Source: Micromonospora luteifusca | Lineage (GTDB): Bacteria > Actinomycetota > Actinomycetes > Mycobacteriales > Micromonosporaceae | Direction: 5' to 3' | Assembly: GCF_016907275.1 (NCBI RefSeq) | Contig: NZ_JAFBBP010000001.1 | Span: forward strand, 1,488,001-1,552,000 | DNA: 64,000 nt | In this document: positions 9,121 through 17,866 of the stretch, piece by piece | How the letters are laid out: each line of letters starts with the position of its first letter | How positions within the stretch are numbered: position 1 is the stretch's first letter | The notes under the pieces: model-generated | Told to the model about the DNA's origin: nothing | What the model saw: only the letters and a program-made list of their open reading frames with translations | Databases searched by the model: none | Program-made: the position numbers and the translations under genes

Positions 9121-10458
9121 GTGGGCGGCTACCGGCGGGGTGGGCAGCTGGGGCCTGCCGTCCCGATCGCCCCCGGTGCCCGGGTGGACAGGTTCGAGGT
9201 CTTCTTCGACCTGGTCTTCGTCTTCTCGTTCTTCATCATCACCCGGGCGACCGCCGCGAACATCTCCGGCAAACAGGTGCTGCATGCCGGTCTGGTGCTC
9301 GCCGTGCTCTGGTGGTGCTGGGTGGTGCACAGCCTGGTCGCCACCCGGGTCCGGCTCGGCGAGGGCTACGTCCCGGTGCTCATGGTGATCGCGATGGCCG
9401 CCCTGTTCGCGTTCGCGCTCGGGCTGCCGCAGGCGTTCAGCGACCCGAAGGGCAGTGCGGCCGGCCCGATGCTGGTGGCCATCAGCTACGTCGTGGTCCG
9501 CGGCATCCACTGGATCCTGTATCAGCACGTGGTGCGGGACAGCCCGCAGGAGCGCCGGCAACTGCGGCGGTTCGCGCCGGAGCTGGCGGTGAGCATCGTG
9601 CTGCTGCTGGCCGCCGCGCTGATCCCGCCGCAGATCGGCGACCCCGACCAGGCCGCGACGGTCCGCGACAGCCTGTGGATCGCCGTGGTGGTGGTGCAGT
9701 ACGCCACCGGTTTCATCGTCGGCACCTGGGGTTGGGGGGTGACCAGCGCTGAACACTGGACGGAGCGCTACGACCTCATCCTGATCATCGCGCTGGGTGA
9801 GTCCGTGATCTCCACGGGTGTGGGCGGCAACCTGCTCGGCAAGGCGGTCACCTGGCCGGCAGTGGCGGCCGCCGCGCTCGGCATCGTGATCACGGCTGCG
9901 CTCTGGTGGGCGCACTTCGACTTCATCGGGCCCGCCGCCCGGATCGCCCTGCACGCGGCGGAGGGTGGCCCGCGGGTGGCGATGGCTCGTGACGCGTACG
10001 CGTACATCTACCTGCCGATGATCGCCGGGGTGATCCTTTTCTCCATCGGCAACGAGGAGATCCTCCACAAGATCACCGACCCGGCCGGCGGGGTCGCCGA
10101 GAAGATCGAGGGACCGGCCGTACCGATGTTCTTCGGCGGGTTGATCTGCTATTTCGCCGTCAACATGTTGTTTCAACTGCGTACCCTGCACACCATCAGC
10201 TGGACCCGTGTCGGCGTCATCCTGGTGCTCACGGTGGCCCTGCCGATCGCCCAGCACCTGCCGGCACTCGGCGCGCTCATCCTCGCGACCGTGATCTGTG
10301 TGGGGCTGGTGGCCGTGGAGGTGCTGGTGATGTCGAGTTCCCGGCAGGCGCTGCGGGCCGCCGTCTTCCAGGAGCGCACCAGCCACGAGGCCCATGAGGC
10401 TGCCTGGCGTGCACGCTGGCACGACGTCGAGGAGACCGACGAGCCGACCAGGCCATGA
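9121..10458 (+). CDS. Low-temperature-requirement A (LtrA) family membrane protein
   Basis: Multi-pass membrane protein (445 residues, roughly 10-12 hydrophobic segments). It has the family signature near the N terminus, RFEVFFDLVFVFSFF, and a central HWTERYDLILIIALGESVIS segment. LtrA was named for a Listeria gene needed for growth in the cold; the biochemical role is unknown. The GTG at 9121 gives an N terminus just before the signature, as in relatives; an alternative GTG at 9028 would add 31 residues. It precedes the hemerythrin gene by 55 bases. Confidence 0.85.
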   Translation: MGGYRRGGQLGPAVPIAPGARVDRFEVFFDLVFVFSFFIITRATAANISGKQVLHAGLVLAVLWWCWVVHSLVATRVRLGEGYVPVLMVIAMAALFAFALGLPQAFSDPKGSAAGPMLVAISYVVVRGIHWILYQHVVRDSPQERRQLRRFAPELAVSIVLLLAAALIPPQIGDPDQAATVRDSLWIAVVVVQYATGFIVGTWGWGVTSAEHWTERYDLILIIALGESVISTGVGGNLLGKAVTWPAVAAAALGIVITAALWWAHFDFIGPAARIALHAAEGGPRVAMARDAYAYIYLPMIAGVILFSIGNEEILHKITDPAGGVAEKIEGPAVPMFFGGLICYFAVNMLFQLRTLHTISWTRVGVILVLTVALPIAQHLPALGALILATVICVGLVAVEVLVMSSSRQALRAAVFQERTSHEAHEAAWRARWHDVEETDEPTRP

Positions 10459-10513
10459 CCCACTGGGATCAGCTCCGGTGCAGCGTCGCGGTGCACCCGG
10501 CACGAAGGCCGTC

Positions 10514-11056
10514 GTGGGCATGGAGGCGCGGGGACAGCATGGGACAAACGTGCACCCAACCGATTCACCGACCGGCCGGCTCGCTGCCGTCGGCAACCAG
10601 ATGATCGAGATCCACCTCTGGCTCAGCGCGGAACTGGCCCGTCTCAGCGCAAGCCTCGACACCGCGGGTGATGCCCGCCCGTCCCGGGACCTGCGGGCGC
10701 ACTGCCTGACGTTCTGCACCGCACTTGGGCGACACCACACCGGTGAGGACGCGGGCGCGTTTCGCCTGCTGGCCGAGCAGGTCCCTGAGCTGCGCCCGGT
10801 CATCGCGAACCTGATCACCGATCACGAGGTGGTGGCGGGGGTCCTGGAGCGGGTCGAGGCGTTGCTGGCCGGCGACACGGCGGTGCCGTTCGCCCAGGTG
10901 GGCGCCGAGCTGGACGGGTTGGCCGCGCTGCTGGAGTCGCACTTCCGCTACGAGGAGAAGCGGCTCGTCAGCGCGTTGAACTTCCTCACCGGCCGACCCG
11001 GTACCGCCGAGGAACTCCTCGGCCTGACCGCGCCGCCGAGGCACTCCTCAGCCTGA
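10514..11056 (+). CDS. Hemerythrin HHE domain protein
   Basis: Predicted iron-binding four-helix protein of about 180 residues. His/Glu ligand positions are visible: a first HLWL segment near residue 32, then GRHHTGED, NLITDHEVV and ESHFRYEEK. Family members sense or carry oxygen or nitric oxide; which applies here is unknown. The start is the GTG at 10514 with GAAGG five bases upstream. The C terminus (after GTAEELLGL) is encoded inside a 29-bp tandem triplication that shifts frame and creates an early stop, so the last residues differ from the presumed ancestral end. Confidence 0.8.
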   Translation: MGMEARGQHGTNVHPTDSPTGRLAAVGNQMIEIHLWLSAELARLSASLDTAGDARPSRDLRAHCLTFCTALGRHHTGEDAGAFRLLAEQVPELRPVIANLITDHEVVAGVLERVEALLAGDTAVPFAQVGAELDGLAALLESHFRYEEKRLVSALNFLTGRPGTAEELLGLTAPPRHSSA

Positions 11057-11092
11057 CCGCGCCGCCGAGGCACTCCTCGGCCTGACCGCGCC
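11006..11092. repeat. Three copies of a 29-bp unit at the hemerythrin gene end
   Basis: Copies at 11006-11034, 11035-11063 and 11064-11092, each starting GCCGAGG and ending CTGACCGCGCC, differ by one or two bases. Because 29 is not a multiple of three, each extra copy shifts the frame. Removing two copies restores a frame that ends at the TAG at 11115-11117, which overlaps the stop of the convergent MerR gene. Confidence 0.9.
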
Positions 11093-11113
11093 GCCGGCTG
11101 ACGGGTGTCCCGT

Positions 11114-11524
11114 CTAGACGCGGGAACGGGTGGCTGCCCCGGCCTGCTCGACCTCCGGCACCGGGCCGGGCAGCCGCTCGTAGAAGCGGATCTTCTCCCG
11201 AAGGTGGTCGTACTGAAGCTGGAGCAGACGCATCTGCTCCTCGACCTGGGTCGCGTGCCGTTGCAACAGCTCGCGCCGTTCGTCGGCGGTGTGCTCGCCC
11301 TCGCGGGCGAGTTGCGCGTAACGGCACATCTGGGCGATCGGCATCCCGGTGTCGCGCAGGCAGCGGAACAGCACCAGCCAGCCGAGGTCGTCATCGGTGA
11401 AGACCCGCTGTCCGCCCGCCGTCCGCTCCACGTCGGCGAGCAGGCCGATCTTCTCGTAGTACCGCAGGGTGTCGAGGCTGAAGCCGCTGCGGCGGGCGGC
11501 CTCCGAGGGGGCGTAACCGCTCAT
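11114..11524 (-). CDS. MerR family transcriptional regulator
   Basis: 136-residue regulator with the N-terminal MerR winged helix-turn-helix (SEAARRSGFSLDTLRYYEKIGLL, about 7-29; the wing has GGQRVFTDDDL) and a C-terminal dimerisation coiled coil (ADERRELLQRHATQVEEQ). There is no conserved metal-binding cysteine cluster, so it belongs with aldehyde- or drug-responsive rather than metal-responsive members. It is divergent from an aldo/keto reductase, and a perfect palindrome lies between the two starts, the usual layout for a MerR protein controlling its neighbour and itself. Confidence 0.9.
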   Translation of the reverse strand: MSGYAPSEAARRSGFSLDTLRYYEKIGLLADVERTAGGQRVFTDDDLGWLVLFRCLRDTGMPIAQMCRYAQLAREGEHTADERRELLQRHATQVEEQMRLLQLQYDHLREKIRFYERLPGPVPEVEQAGAATRSRV

Positions 11525-11545
11525 GGCCCGAGATGCTAGTACTTG

Positions 11546-11565
11546 ACCTGGAGCGCGCTCCAGGT
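11546..11565. promoter_or_regulatory. Palindromic MerR-type operator
   Basis: Perfect 20-bp dyad: ACCTGGAGCG followed by its complement CGCTCCAGGT. It overlaps TTGACC (11544-11549), which can serve as the -35 element of the aldo/keto reductase promoter. It is similar to the CTTGGAGTnnACTCCAAG-type operators of AdhR/NmlR-class MerR proteins. Confidence 0.75.
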
Positions 11566-11579
11566 TGGAGGCTGATCAC

Positions 11580-12578
11580 ATGACGACGACACGGACGCTG
11601 GGACGCAGCGGCATCACGGTGAGCGCGATCGGGATGGGGTGCTGGGCCATCGGTGGCCCGCTCTGGGGTAACGACGGGCAGCCGTTCGGTTGGGGCGAGG
11701 TGGACGACGACGAGTCGATCCGCACCATCCACCGCGCGCTCGACCTCGGAGTGACCCTGTTCGACACGGCGAGCAACTATGGCGCCGGGCACAGCGAGCG
11801 GATCCTGGGCCAGGCCCTGGCCGGTCGGCGGGACCGCGCGGTGATCGCCACCAAGTTCGGCAACGTCAGCGAGGAGAGCACCCGGCGGGCGCTCGGCACT
11901 GACGCCAGCCCGGCGTTCGCGGTCCGCAGCCTGGAAGACTCGCTGCGCCGGCTCGGCACCGATCACGTCGACCTCTACCAACTGCACATCAACGAACTGC
12001 CGGTGCCCGCCGCGCTCGACCTGATCGGCACCCTGGAGGCCCTGGTCGACCAGGGCAAGATCCGCGCGTACGGCTGGAGCACCGACGACCCGGCCTCGGC
12101 GGAGGCGTTCGCGGCGGCCGGCCCGCACTGCGCCGCCATCCAGCACGACGAGTCGGTGCTGCGCGACAACGCCGCGGTGCTGGCGGTCTGCGACAGTCAC
12201 GACCTGGCCAGCCTCAACCGTGGGCCGCTGGCGATGGGGCTGCTCACCGGGTCGACCCGGGCTGTCGGGGCGGACGACGTGCGCGGTCGGGCGCCGGAGT
12301 GGCTGGAGTGGTTCACCGACGGCCGGCCGACGCCCCGCTGGGCGGCCCGGGTGGAGCAGGTCCGCGCGGCGCTCACCGCCGACGGGCGGACCCTCGCACA
12401 GGGCGCGCTGGGCTGGCTGCTCGCACGCAGTCCGCGTACCGTGCCGATCCCCGGCCTGCGCACGGTCGCACAGGCGGACGAGAACCTGGCCACCCTGACG
12501 CAAGGCCCCCTGAGCCCCGAGTCCTACGCCGAAGTGGAGCGTCTCCTGGCGGACCTACGCCCAGCCCTCAAGGCCTGA
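11580..12578 (+). CDS. Aldo/keto reductase
   Basis: NADPH-dependent carbonyl reductase of the AKR superfamily, 332 residues. It has the typical start RTLGRSGITVSAIGMGCW, the catalytic Asp/Tyr segment LFDTASNYGAGHSERILG, a Lys in VIATKFG, the His of HVDLYQLH and the C-terminal cofactor segment VPIPGLRTVAQADENL. GGAGG nine bases before the ATG at 11580 fixes the start. It is probably controlled by the divergent MerR regulator through the palindrome at 11546-11565. The physiological aldehyde or ketone substrate is unknown. Confidence 0.92.
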   Translation: MTTTRTLGRSGITVSAIGMGCWAIGGPLWGNDGQPFGWGEVDDDESIRTIHRALDLGVTLFDTASNYGAGHSERILGQALAGRRDRAVIATKFGNVSEESTRRALGTDASPAFAVRSLEDSLRRLGTDHVDLYQLHINELPVPAALDLIGTLEALVDQGKIRAYGWSTDDPASAEAFAAAGPHCAAIQHDESVLRDNAAVLAVCDSHDLASLNRGPLAMGLLTGSTRAVGADDVRGRAPEWLEWFTDGRPTPRWAARVEQVRAALTADGRTLAQGALGWLLARSPRTVPIPGLRTVAQADENLATLTQGPLSPESYAEVERLLADLRPALKA

Positions 12579-12629
12579 CCCATCCGCGGGGGCGCATCCG
12601 TGGGCGGTGTTCTGGGCGAAGATGGGGGT

Positions 12630-13535
12630 ATGCGGATCCTTCTGGCCGGCGCGTCCGGCTTTCTCGGCACTCGACTGGCCGACCGGCTCGTCGCCGACGG
12701 GCACCAGATCACCCGGTTGGTCCGTCGTGCGCCGCGCGTGCCGCAGGAGCTGCGGTGGGACCCGGCCGCCGGGCAGCTCGACCCGGCCGCCGTCGCCGGG
12801 TCGGACGTCGTGGTCAACCTTGCCGGCGCGGGCGTCGGTGACAAGCGCTGGAACGACGACTACCGGCGGTTGATCCGCACCAGCCGAGTGGACAGCACCA
12901 CCACGCTGGCGACCACGATCGCCGGCCTGCCGGCGGCCGATCGGCCGAAGACGCTGCTCAACTCCTCGGCCGTCGGTTGGTACGGTAACACCGGCGACCG
13001 GGTGGTCGAGGAGGACTCGCCGGCTGGCGAGGGCTTTCTGGCCGACGTCTGCCGGGTGTGGGAGGCCGCGACCCGGCCGGCCGAGGACGCCGGGGTACGC
13101 GTGGTACGACTGCGGACCGGACTGCCACTGCATCGCGACGGTGGGCTCCTCAAGCCGCAACTGCTGCCGTTCAGGCTGGGCATCGCCGGCCGGCTGGGCA
13201 GTGGCCGGCAGTGGTTGCCGTGGATCTCGATGGCCGACTGGTTGGACGCGACCCTCTTCCTGCTCGACCACGATGACATCGCCGGCCCGGTCAACGTGGT
13301 GGGCCCGAACCCGGTCACCAACGCCGAATTCACCCGGGAGTTCGCCCGGCAACTGCACCGGCCGGCGATCATCCCGATCCCCGCGTTGGCGCTCAAGGTG
13401 GCCCTCGGCGGCTTCGCCCACGAGGCCCTGACCAGCACGAGAGTCGTGCCAACGGTCCTGACCCGAGCCGGGTACCCGTTCCGCCACCCCACCCTTCCCG
13501 AAGCCCTGCACGCGGCTCTGAACCCGACGCGGTGA
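12630..13535 (+). CDS. TIGR01777 family NAD-dependent epimerase/dehydratase-like protein
   Basis: Atypical extended SDR (SDR39U1/YfcH group), 301 residues. It shows the N-terminal nucleotide motif GASGFLG, NLAGAGVGDKRW, the SSAVGWYGNTGD segment with the active-site-like Ser/Tyr, and a C-terminal helical domain. The exact reaction is unknown for the family. The ATG at 12630 follows a GGGGG stretch; a GAAGAT hexamer six bases upstream could equally be a leaderless -10 element. M. tuberculosis Rv2216, between dlaT and lipB, is the positional counterpart. Confidence 0.88.
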   Translation: MRILLAGASGFLGTRLADRLVADGHQITRLVRRAPRVPQELRWDPAAGQLDPAAVAGSDVVVNLAGAGVGDKRWNDDYRRLIRTSRVDSTTTLATTIAGLPAADRPKTLLNSSAVGWYGNTGDRVVEEDSPAGEGFLADVCRVWEAATRPAEDAGVRVVRLRTGLPLHRDGGLLKPQLLPFRLGIAGRLGSGRQWLPWISMADWLDATLFLLDHDDIAGPVNVVGPNPVTNAEFTREFARQLHRPAIIPIPALALKVALGGFAHEALTSTRVVPTVLTRAGYPFRHPTLPEALHAALNPTR

Positions 13536-13687
13536 GCTGAGCCGCCGGGCCGAGGCCGGCGGCGTCGCAGAAGGCGGCGTCGGGGGCTCTTCAACGGCTG
13601 GGCACGACAACGCCCTGCCTACCCCCGATGGTTCGGCCCTGGGCAGAATCGGCGCTCACCGGCTGGCCGATGGGCCGGCGTGGGCCG

Positions 13688-14417
13688 ATGGCGACCTTCT
13701 CCCTGCAAGCCACTCCCACCGACGCGGCGAGCTGGGTCGAGCTGGCCCGCCGGGCCGAGGCCGCCGGCTTCGACGCCCTGCTCGCCGCCGACCACCCCGG
13801 CGACGTGACGTCACCGTTCGTGGCGCTGGCCGCCGCCGCGTCAGTGACCTCGACGATCGGGCTCGGCTCGGACGTGTCGAACCTCGGCGTACGGGAGCCG
13901 ATGCTGCTCGCGACCGACGTGGCCACCCTCGACCTGGTCTCCGGCGGCCGGGCCCGGCTCGGTGTCGGCGCCGGTCACACCCCCGGGCGAGTGGCGCGCG
14001 GTGGGCCGGGAACGCCCCGACGTGGCCGGCCGGGTCCGCCGCTGCGTGGCCGTCGCCGAGGCGGTCCGTGCCCTGCTCGTCGGCACCTCGGTCACCGTCG
14101 ACGCGGCCGAGCTGACGGTGCACGACGCGGTGCTGCGCGCACCTCGGCCGGTGCAGGACCGAATCCCGTTGACGATGGGTACGGCGAACTCGACGCTGCT
14201 GCGCTGGGCCGGCGGGCACGCCGACGTGGTCGGGCTGACCGGGTTCGGGCGTACCCTCGCTGACGGCCACCAGCACGAGGCGCGGTGGCGGGCCGACCAG
14301 ATCGAGGCGCAGCTGGCCTGCGTGGCCGCCGGCGCGGCCGGTCGGACCGACCCGCCGGCTCTGGAGGCGCTGGTGCAGACGGTGGTGGCCACCCCGGACG
14401 CGGCTCCCACCGCCTGA
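13688..14417 (+). pseudogene. Frameshifted LLM-class F420-type oxidoreductase
   Basis: The first part (from the ATG at 13688) reads as a luciferase-like flavin/F420 oxidoreductase: AEAAGFDALLAADHPGDVTSPF, then GREARL-type text ending GVGAGHTPG. In the G run at 13985-13987 one extra base shifts the frame; the family sequence continues in the next frame as GEWRAVGRERPDVAGRV and runs to 14417. Dropping one G gives about 242 residues, still roughly 50 short of the usual length, with the C-terminal LVGTVDEI-type segment missing. So there is one frameshift and a truncated end. A single-base assembly error is possible, but it would not explain the missing tail. Confidence 0.8.
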
Positions 14418-14420
14418 CGC

Positions 14421-14487
14421 CCCGTCGATCATGAGGTTGTTGCCATCCGCCTCGGCGTGTCCTGGCAATAACCTCATGATCAACGGG
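14421..14487. repeat. Long intergenic palindrome, GATCATGAGG family, copy 2
   Basis: Arms at 14421-14445 and 14463-14487 (CCCGTCGATCATGAGG ... CCTCATGATCAACGGG) pair with two mismatches that are both G-U compatible in RNA. The loop includes CTCGGCGTGTC, close to the loop of the copy at 1027. It lies between the truncated oxidoreductase and the convergent esterase gene. Confidence 0.85.
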
Positions 14488-14527
14488 GTCAGTGGGGGGT
14501 GGGGGGTGGGGGCGGGGGTGGGGTGGG

Positions 14528-15751
14528 TTAGCAGCCGATTACCCAGTGGTTGGGGGCGGTTTGCTTTAGGACGCTGGTGTAGAAGGTGTTGTAGAGGCCC
14601 ATTCGCTGGTTGGAGCCGTTCGCGTAGGCGTAGCCGCCCGACTGGTACGCCCGGCCGGCCGCCACGTGGGCGTAGTTGCTCGCTGTCACGCAGGTCGGCG
14701 GCGTGGTCGGGGTGGGGGTCGGGGTTGGGGTGGGGGTCGGCGTGGCCGTGGGGGTCGGGGTCGGGGTACTGCCGCCGCCGTTCAGGCCGAAGAAGAGCGC
14801 GTCACGGTACGTCGAGCAGATGGTGTCCAGGAAGTAGGCGCCGGCGGTGCCGCACTGCTCAGCCGCGGAACCCGGGTCGACCGGGGTGCCGTGCCCCATC
14901 CCGGAGACCCGGTAGAGCCGTACATCGTCGTTGCCGTACACCTCAAGGCTCGTGTTGCCGGGCAGCGACGAGGTGCTGGTCGGCGTCTGCGAGACGCCGC
15001 GCACGTTGGTCCACTGGTCGCGGGACTCGGTGCCGTTGAGCGGGGTGACCGTCGTGTCCGAGGTGCCGTGCCAGATGGCCACCCGGGGCCGCGGGCCGGT
15101 GTAGCCGGAGTACGCCCCGCGGACCAGGTCGCCCCAGGCCGCCGGGGTCTTGTCCGCGCCGGGGTTCATGCAGCTGAACGCGTTGACCATGCTGGTGGCG
15201 CAGCGGTACGGGATGCCGGCGATGATCGATCCGGCGGCGAAGACGTCCGGGTAGGTGGCGAGCATGACCGCGCTCATCGCCCCGCCCGCGGAGAGCCCGC
15301 TGACGAAGATCCGGGATCCGTTCACCCCGAAGTTCGTCTTGGCGTGGTCGACCATCTGCTTGATCGACAGCGCCTCACCCTGACCCCGGGTGGTGTCCCC
15401 CGACTCGAAGAAGTTGAAGCAGGAGTTGGCGTTGTTGCCGGCGGGCTGCTGGGCGACGATCAGGGCGAACTTCCACTGGTCGGCGTACTTCTGCCAGCCC
15501 GAGTTCGCGAAGTATCCGGAGGCGTTCTGGGTGCAGCCGTGCAGCAGGACGACGGCCGGGGAGTTGGCGGGCAGGTTGTCCGGCCGGTAGGCGTACATGG
15601 CGAGGTTGCCCGGGTTGGAGCCGAACCCGGTGACCTGGGTGAGGGTGGCGGCCTGGGCGGGTGCGGCGATGGCGACCGCGCCGGCCACGGCGAGGACGAG
15701 CCCGGCGCCGGCACCGATCAGGCGGGTGAGGATGGACGAGGAGCGGCGCAC
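14528..15751 (-). CDS. Secreted PHB-depolymerase-family esterase
   Basis: Extracellular serine esterase of the poly(3-hydroxybutyrate) depolymerase/feruloyl esterase (LpqC-like) family, 407 residues. A signal peptide ends near APAQAA (about residue 36). The catalytic domain has the HGCTQNA oxyanion motif, the GLSAGGAM nucleophile elbow, and later Asp and His positions (IWHGTSDTTV, GMGHGTPVD). A Thr/Pro linker (about 12 TP repeats) joins a small C-terminal module with two Cys (CVTASNYAHVAAGRAY to WVIGC) that resembles a substrate-binding tail. AGGAGG five bases before the GTG at 15751 fixes the start. The substrate could be a polyester or an esterified polysaccharide. Confidence 0.88.
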   Translation of the reverse strand: MRRSSSILTRLIGAGAGLVLAVAGAVAIAAPAQAATLTQVTGFGSNPGNLAMYAYRPDNLPANSPAVVLLHGCTQNASGYFANSGWQKYADQWKFALIVAQQPAGNNANSCFNFFESGDTTRGQGEALSIKQMVDHAKTNFGVNGSRIFVSGLSAGGAMSAVMLATYPDVFAAGSIIAGIPYRCATSMVNAFSCMNPGADKTPAAWGDLVRGAYSGYTGPRPRVAIWHGTSDTTVTPLNGTESRDQWTNVRGVSQTPTSTSSLPGNTSLEVYGNDDVRLYRVSGMGHGTPVDPGSAAEQCGTAGAYFLDTICSTYRDALFFGLNGGGSTPTPTPTATPTPTPTPTPTPTTPPTCVTASNYAHVAAGRAYQSGGYAYANGSNQRMGLYNTFYTSVLKQTAPNHWVIGC

Positions 15752-15963
15752 GGCGGCCTCCTGGAAGGGCGGACTGTGAACTGGGTCACGGTCGAATTGC
15801 CGTGACGTTACGACGATGTGTCGCCGCCATGACATGGGGCACGCTCACACATTCACGACCGTCGAGGTGTACGCCGAACCGTCGACGCGAGTCCTCCCCA
15901 ACCCCACGCGACAACAACGGTCCCCTCCTCGCAGGTCTGACCGGCCTGCCCAGGTCCGGTTGG

Positions 15964-15969
15964 TAACGT
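15964..15969 (+). promoter_or_regulatory. Candidate leaderless -10 element (TAACGT)
   Basis: TAACGT ends seven bases before the GTG at 15977, the spacing expected if transcription begins at the start codon. No ribosome-binding sequence is visible. Confidence 0.5.
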
Positions 15970-15976
15970 CCGCTGC

Positions 15977-17809
15977 GTGCCGTCCTCCCCGTCGCTGGCC
16001 ACCGGGCCCGCACCCGCGTCACCGCCGCGCGCCGTCCGGGACCGCCGGGCCGACCTGATCGTCGTGCTGGTGGCGCTCGTCCTCGCCGTCTGGGTGACCA
16101 GTGGGCTGTGGCGGGACCCGAACGTCCGCACCATCACCGTCAACTCCAGCGACCAGGCGCTCTTCGAGTGGCTGCTGGCCTTCGGCGGTCACGCGGTCAC
16201 CCACGGGGACAACCCACTCTTCACGTACCTGATCAACGTCCCGGACGGCGTGAACCTCGCGGTCAACACCTCGATCACGGTGTACGCGGTGGTCTTCGCC
16301 CCGCTCACGTACCTGATCGGGCCGCCGGCCACGTTCCTGGTGATCCTCACCCTGAACCTGCTCGCCACCGCGCTGACCTGGTACTGGTTGCTCTCCCGGC
16401 ACCTGGTCCGCAGCCGGCTGGCCGCCGGGGTCGGTGGCCTGTTCATCGCCTACTCCCCCGGCATGGTCTCGCACGCCAACGCGCACCTGAACTGGACCGC
16501 CGGCTGGCTGGTGCCGCTGCTGATCTGGCGGCTGTTCGCGCTGCGCCGCCCCGGGCACTGGCTCCGCGACGGGCTGATCCTCGGCGTGCTGGTGGCGGTG
16601 GCATTCTCGATCGCCGCCGAAGGGCTCTTCTTCGCGGCGTTGGCGCTCGGGGTGTTCGTCGCCATCTGGGCGCTGCACCCGGCCAACCGGGCCGAGGCCC
16701 GCGCCGCGCTGCCCACCTTCCTGCGCGGGCTCGGGGTGACCGCCGTGGCCGCCGGCGTGCTGCTGTCGTACCCGCTGTGGCTGCACTTCGCCGGGCCGCA
16801 ACGGTTCCACGGCACCGGCTTCAATCCGGTGATCCACTCCGAGGACATCGCCGCGTTCGCCGCCTTCCCACGCCGTTCACTGGCCGGCGAGGTCGGGCTG
16901 GGCACCTCGCTGGCACCGAACCCGACCGAGGAAAACTCGTTCTTCGGCATCCCGCTGCTGGTGCTCACCGTGGTCTGCTTCGTCGCGCTGTGGCGGCGGG
17001 CCGACGCCAGTCGCCGCGCCACACTCTGGGCGCTGGGCGCACTTGCGCTGATCTTCACCCTTCTCTCCTTCGGGCCGGTCGCCAAGGTCGACGGGCAACG
17101 CACCGACCTGCCCATGCCGTTCGACCTGCTCGGACAACTGCCGGTGGTGAACGCCGCGCTGCCAGCCCGGCTGGCCCTGGTGGTCGCGCCGGTGATCGGG
17201 CTACTGCTGGCGTACGCCGTCGACCAACTGCGCGCCGCACCACCCCGGTACCGCCCCACGGAGCTGGCCTGGGTGCTCGGGTTCGCGGTGGCCCTGCTGC
17301 CGCTGCTGCCCACCCCGTTGCTGACCAAGGAGCGGGAGCCCATTCCCCGGTTCATCACCTCCGGCACGTGGCGGGACTACGTCTCACCGGACGGGGTGCT
17401 CACGCCAGTGCCGCTGACCGTCGACATCTACCCGGACGGCCAGCGCTGGCAGGCGTACGCGTTGTCGCACCGGCAGGGCGAGTTCGCCATTCCGGGCGGG
17501 TTCTTCCTCGGCCCCGGCGGGCCGGACGGGCGCGGCCGGATCGGCCCGGTGCCGCGCACCCTGAGCGCGCTGATGGATCAGGCGGGCCGTACCGGGTTGG
17601 TGCCGATCGTCACCGACGGCACGATCCAGGAGGTCAACTCCGACCTGCGGCACTGGCGGATCGAGACGGTGGTGCTCGCCGACCAGGTGCACGGCGCGAA
17701 GTTCGAGGTCGACGAGGAGGCGCTCCGACGTACCGCCACCGCCCTCTTCGGCGAGCCGCAGCGGGTCGACGACGTCTGGCTCTGGCGCATCCCGCCGGCC
17801 GACCGGTAG
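15977..17809 (+). CDS. Predicted GT-C type membrane glycosyltransferase
   Basis: 610-residue integral membrane protein with about 10 transmembrane segments. The first (LIVVLVALVLAVWVTSGLW) is followed by an extracytoplasmic loop holding NSSDQALFEWLLAFGGHAVTH, which contains acidic residues in the position typical of GT-C enzymes using polyprenyl-phosphate sugars. A large soluble C-terminal region (after about 450) carries VPLTVDIYPDGQRWQAYAL. The sugar and acceptor are unknown. The next gene, a secreted propeller-like protein, follows 57 bases downstream and may be co-expressed. Confidence 0.75.
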   Translation: MPSSPSLATGPAPASPPRAVRDRRADLIVVLVALVLAVWVTSGLWRDPNVRTITVNSSDQALFEWLLAFGGHAVTHGDNPLFTYLINVPDGVNLAVNTSITVYAVVFAPLTYLIGPPATFLVILTLNLLATALTWYWLLSRHLVRSRLAAGVGGLFIAYSPGMVSHANAHLNWTAGWLVPLLIWRLFALRRPGHWLRDGLILGVLVAVAFSIAAEGLFFAALALGVFVAIWALHPANRAEARAALPTFLRGLGVTAVAAGVLLSYPLWLHFAGPQRFHGTGFNPVIHSEDIAAFAAFPRRSLAGEVGLGTSLAPNPTEENSFFGIPLLVLTVVCFVALWRRADASRRATLWALGALALIFTLLSFGPVAKVDGQRTDLPMPFDLLGQLPVVNAALPARLALVVAPVIGLLLAYAVDQLRAAPPRYRPTELAWVLGFAVALLPLLPTPLLTKEREPIPRFITSGTWRDYVSPDGVLTPVPLTVDIYPDGQRWQAYALSHRQGEFAIPGGFFLGPGGPDGRGRIGPVPRTLSALMDQAGRTGLVPIVTDGTIQEVNSDLRHWRIETVVLADQVHGAKFEVDEEALRRTATALFGEPQRVDDVWLWRIPPADR

Positions 17810-17866
17810 ACCGCGCCACGACCGAGCGGGGCATCGCTTCCGGCTTGCGTCGCGTCTAATGGGCTG

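Noticed and set aside
8908..10818. Extension of the SDR gene to 10818
   Set aside because: The in-frame upstream stretch is antisense to LtrA and hemerythrin genes; the SDR has its own ATG and ribosome site at 8907.
11565..11579. Upstream TTG start for the aldo/keto reductase
   Set aside because: GGAGG lies between it and the ATG at 11580, which also fits the family N terminus.
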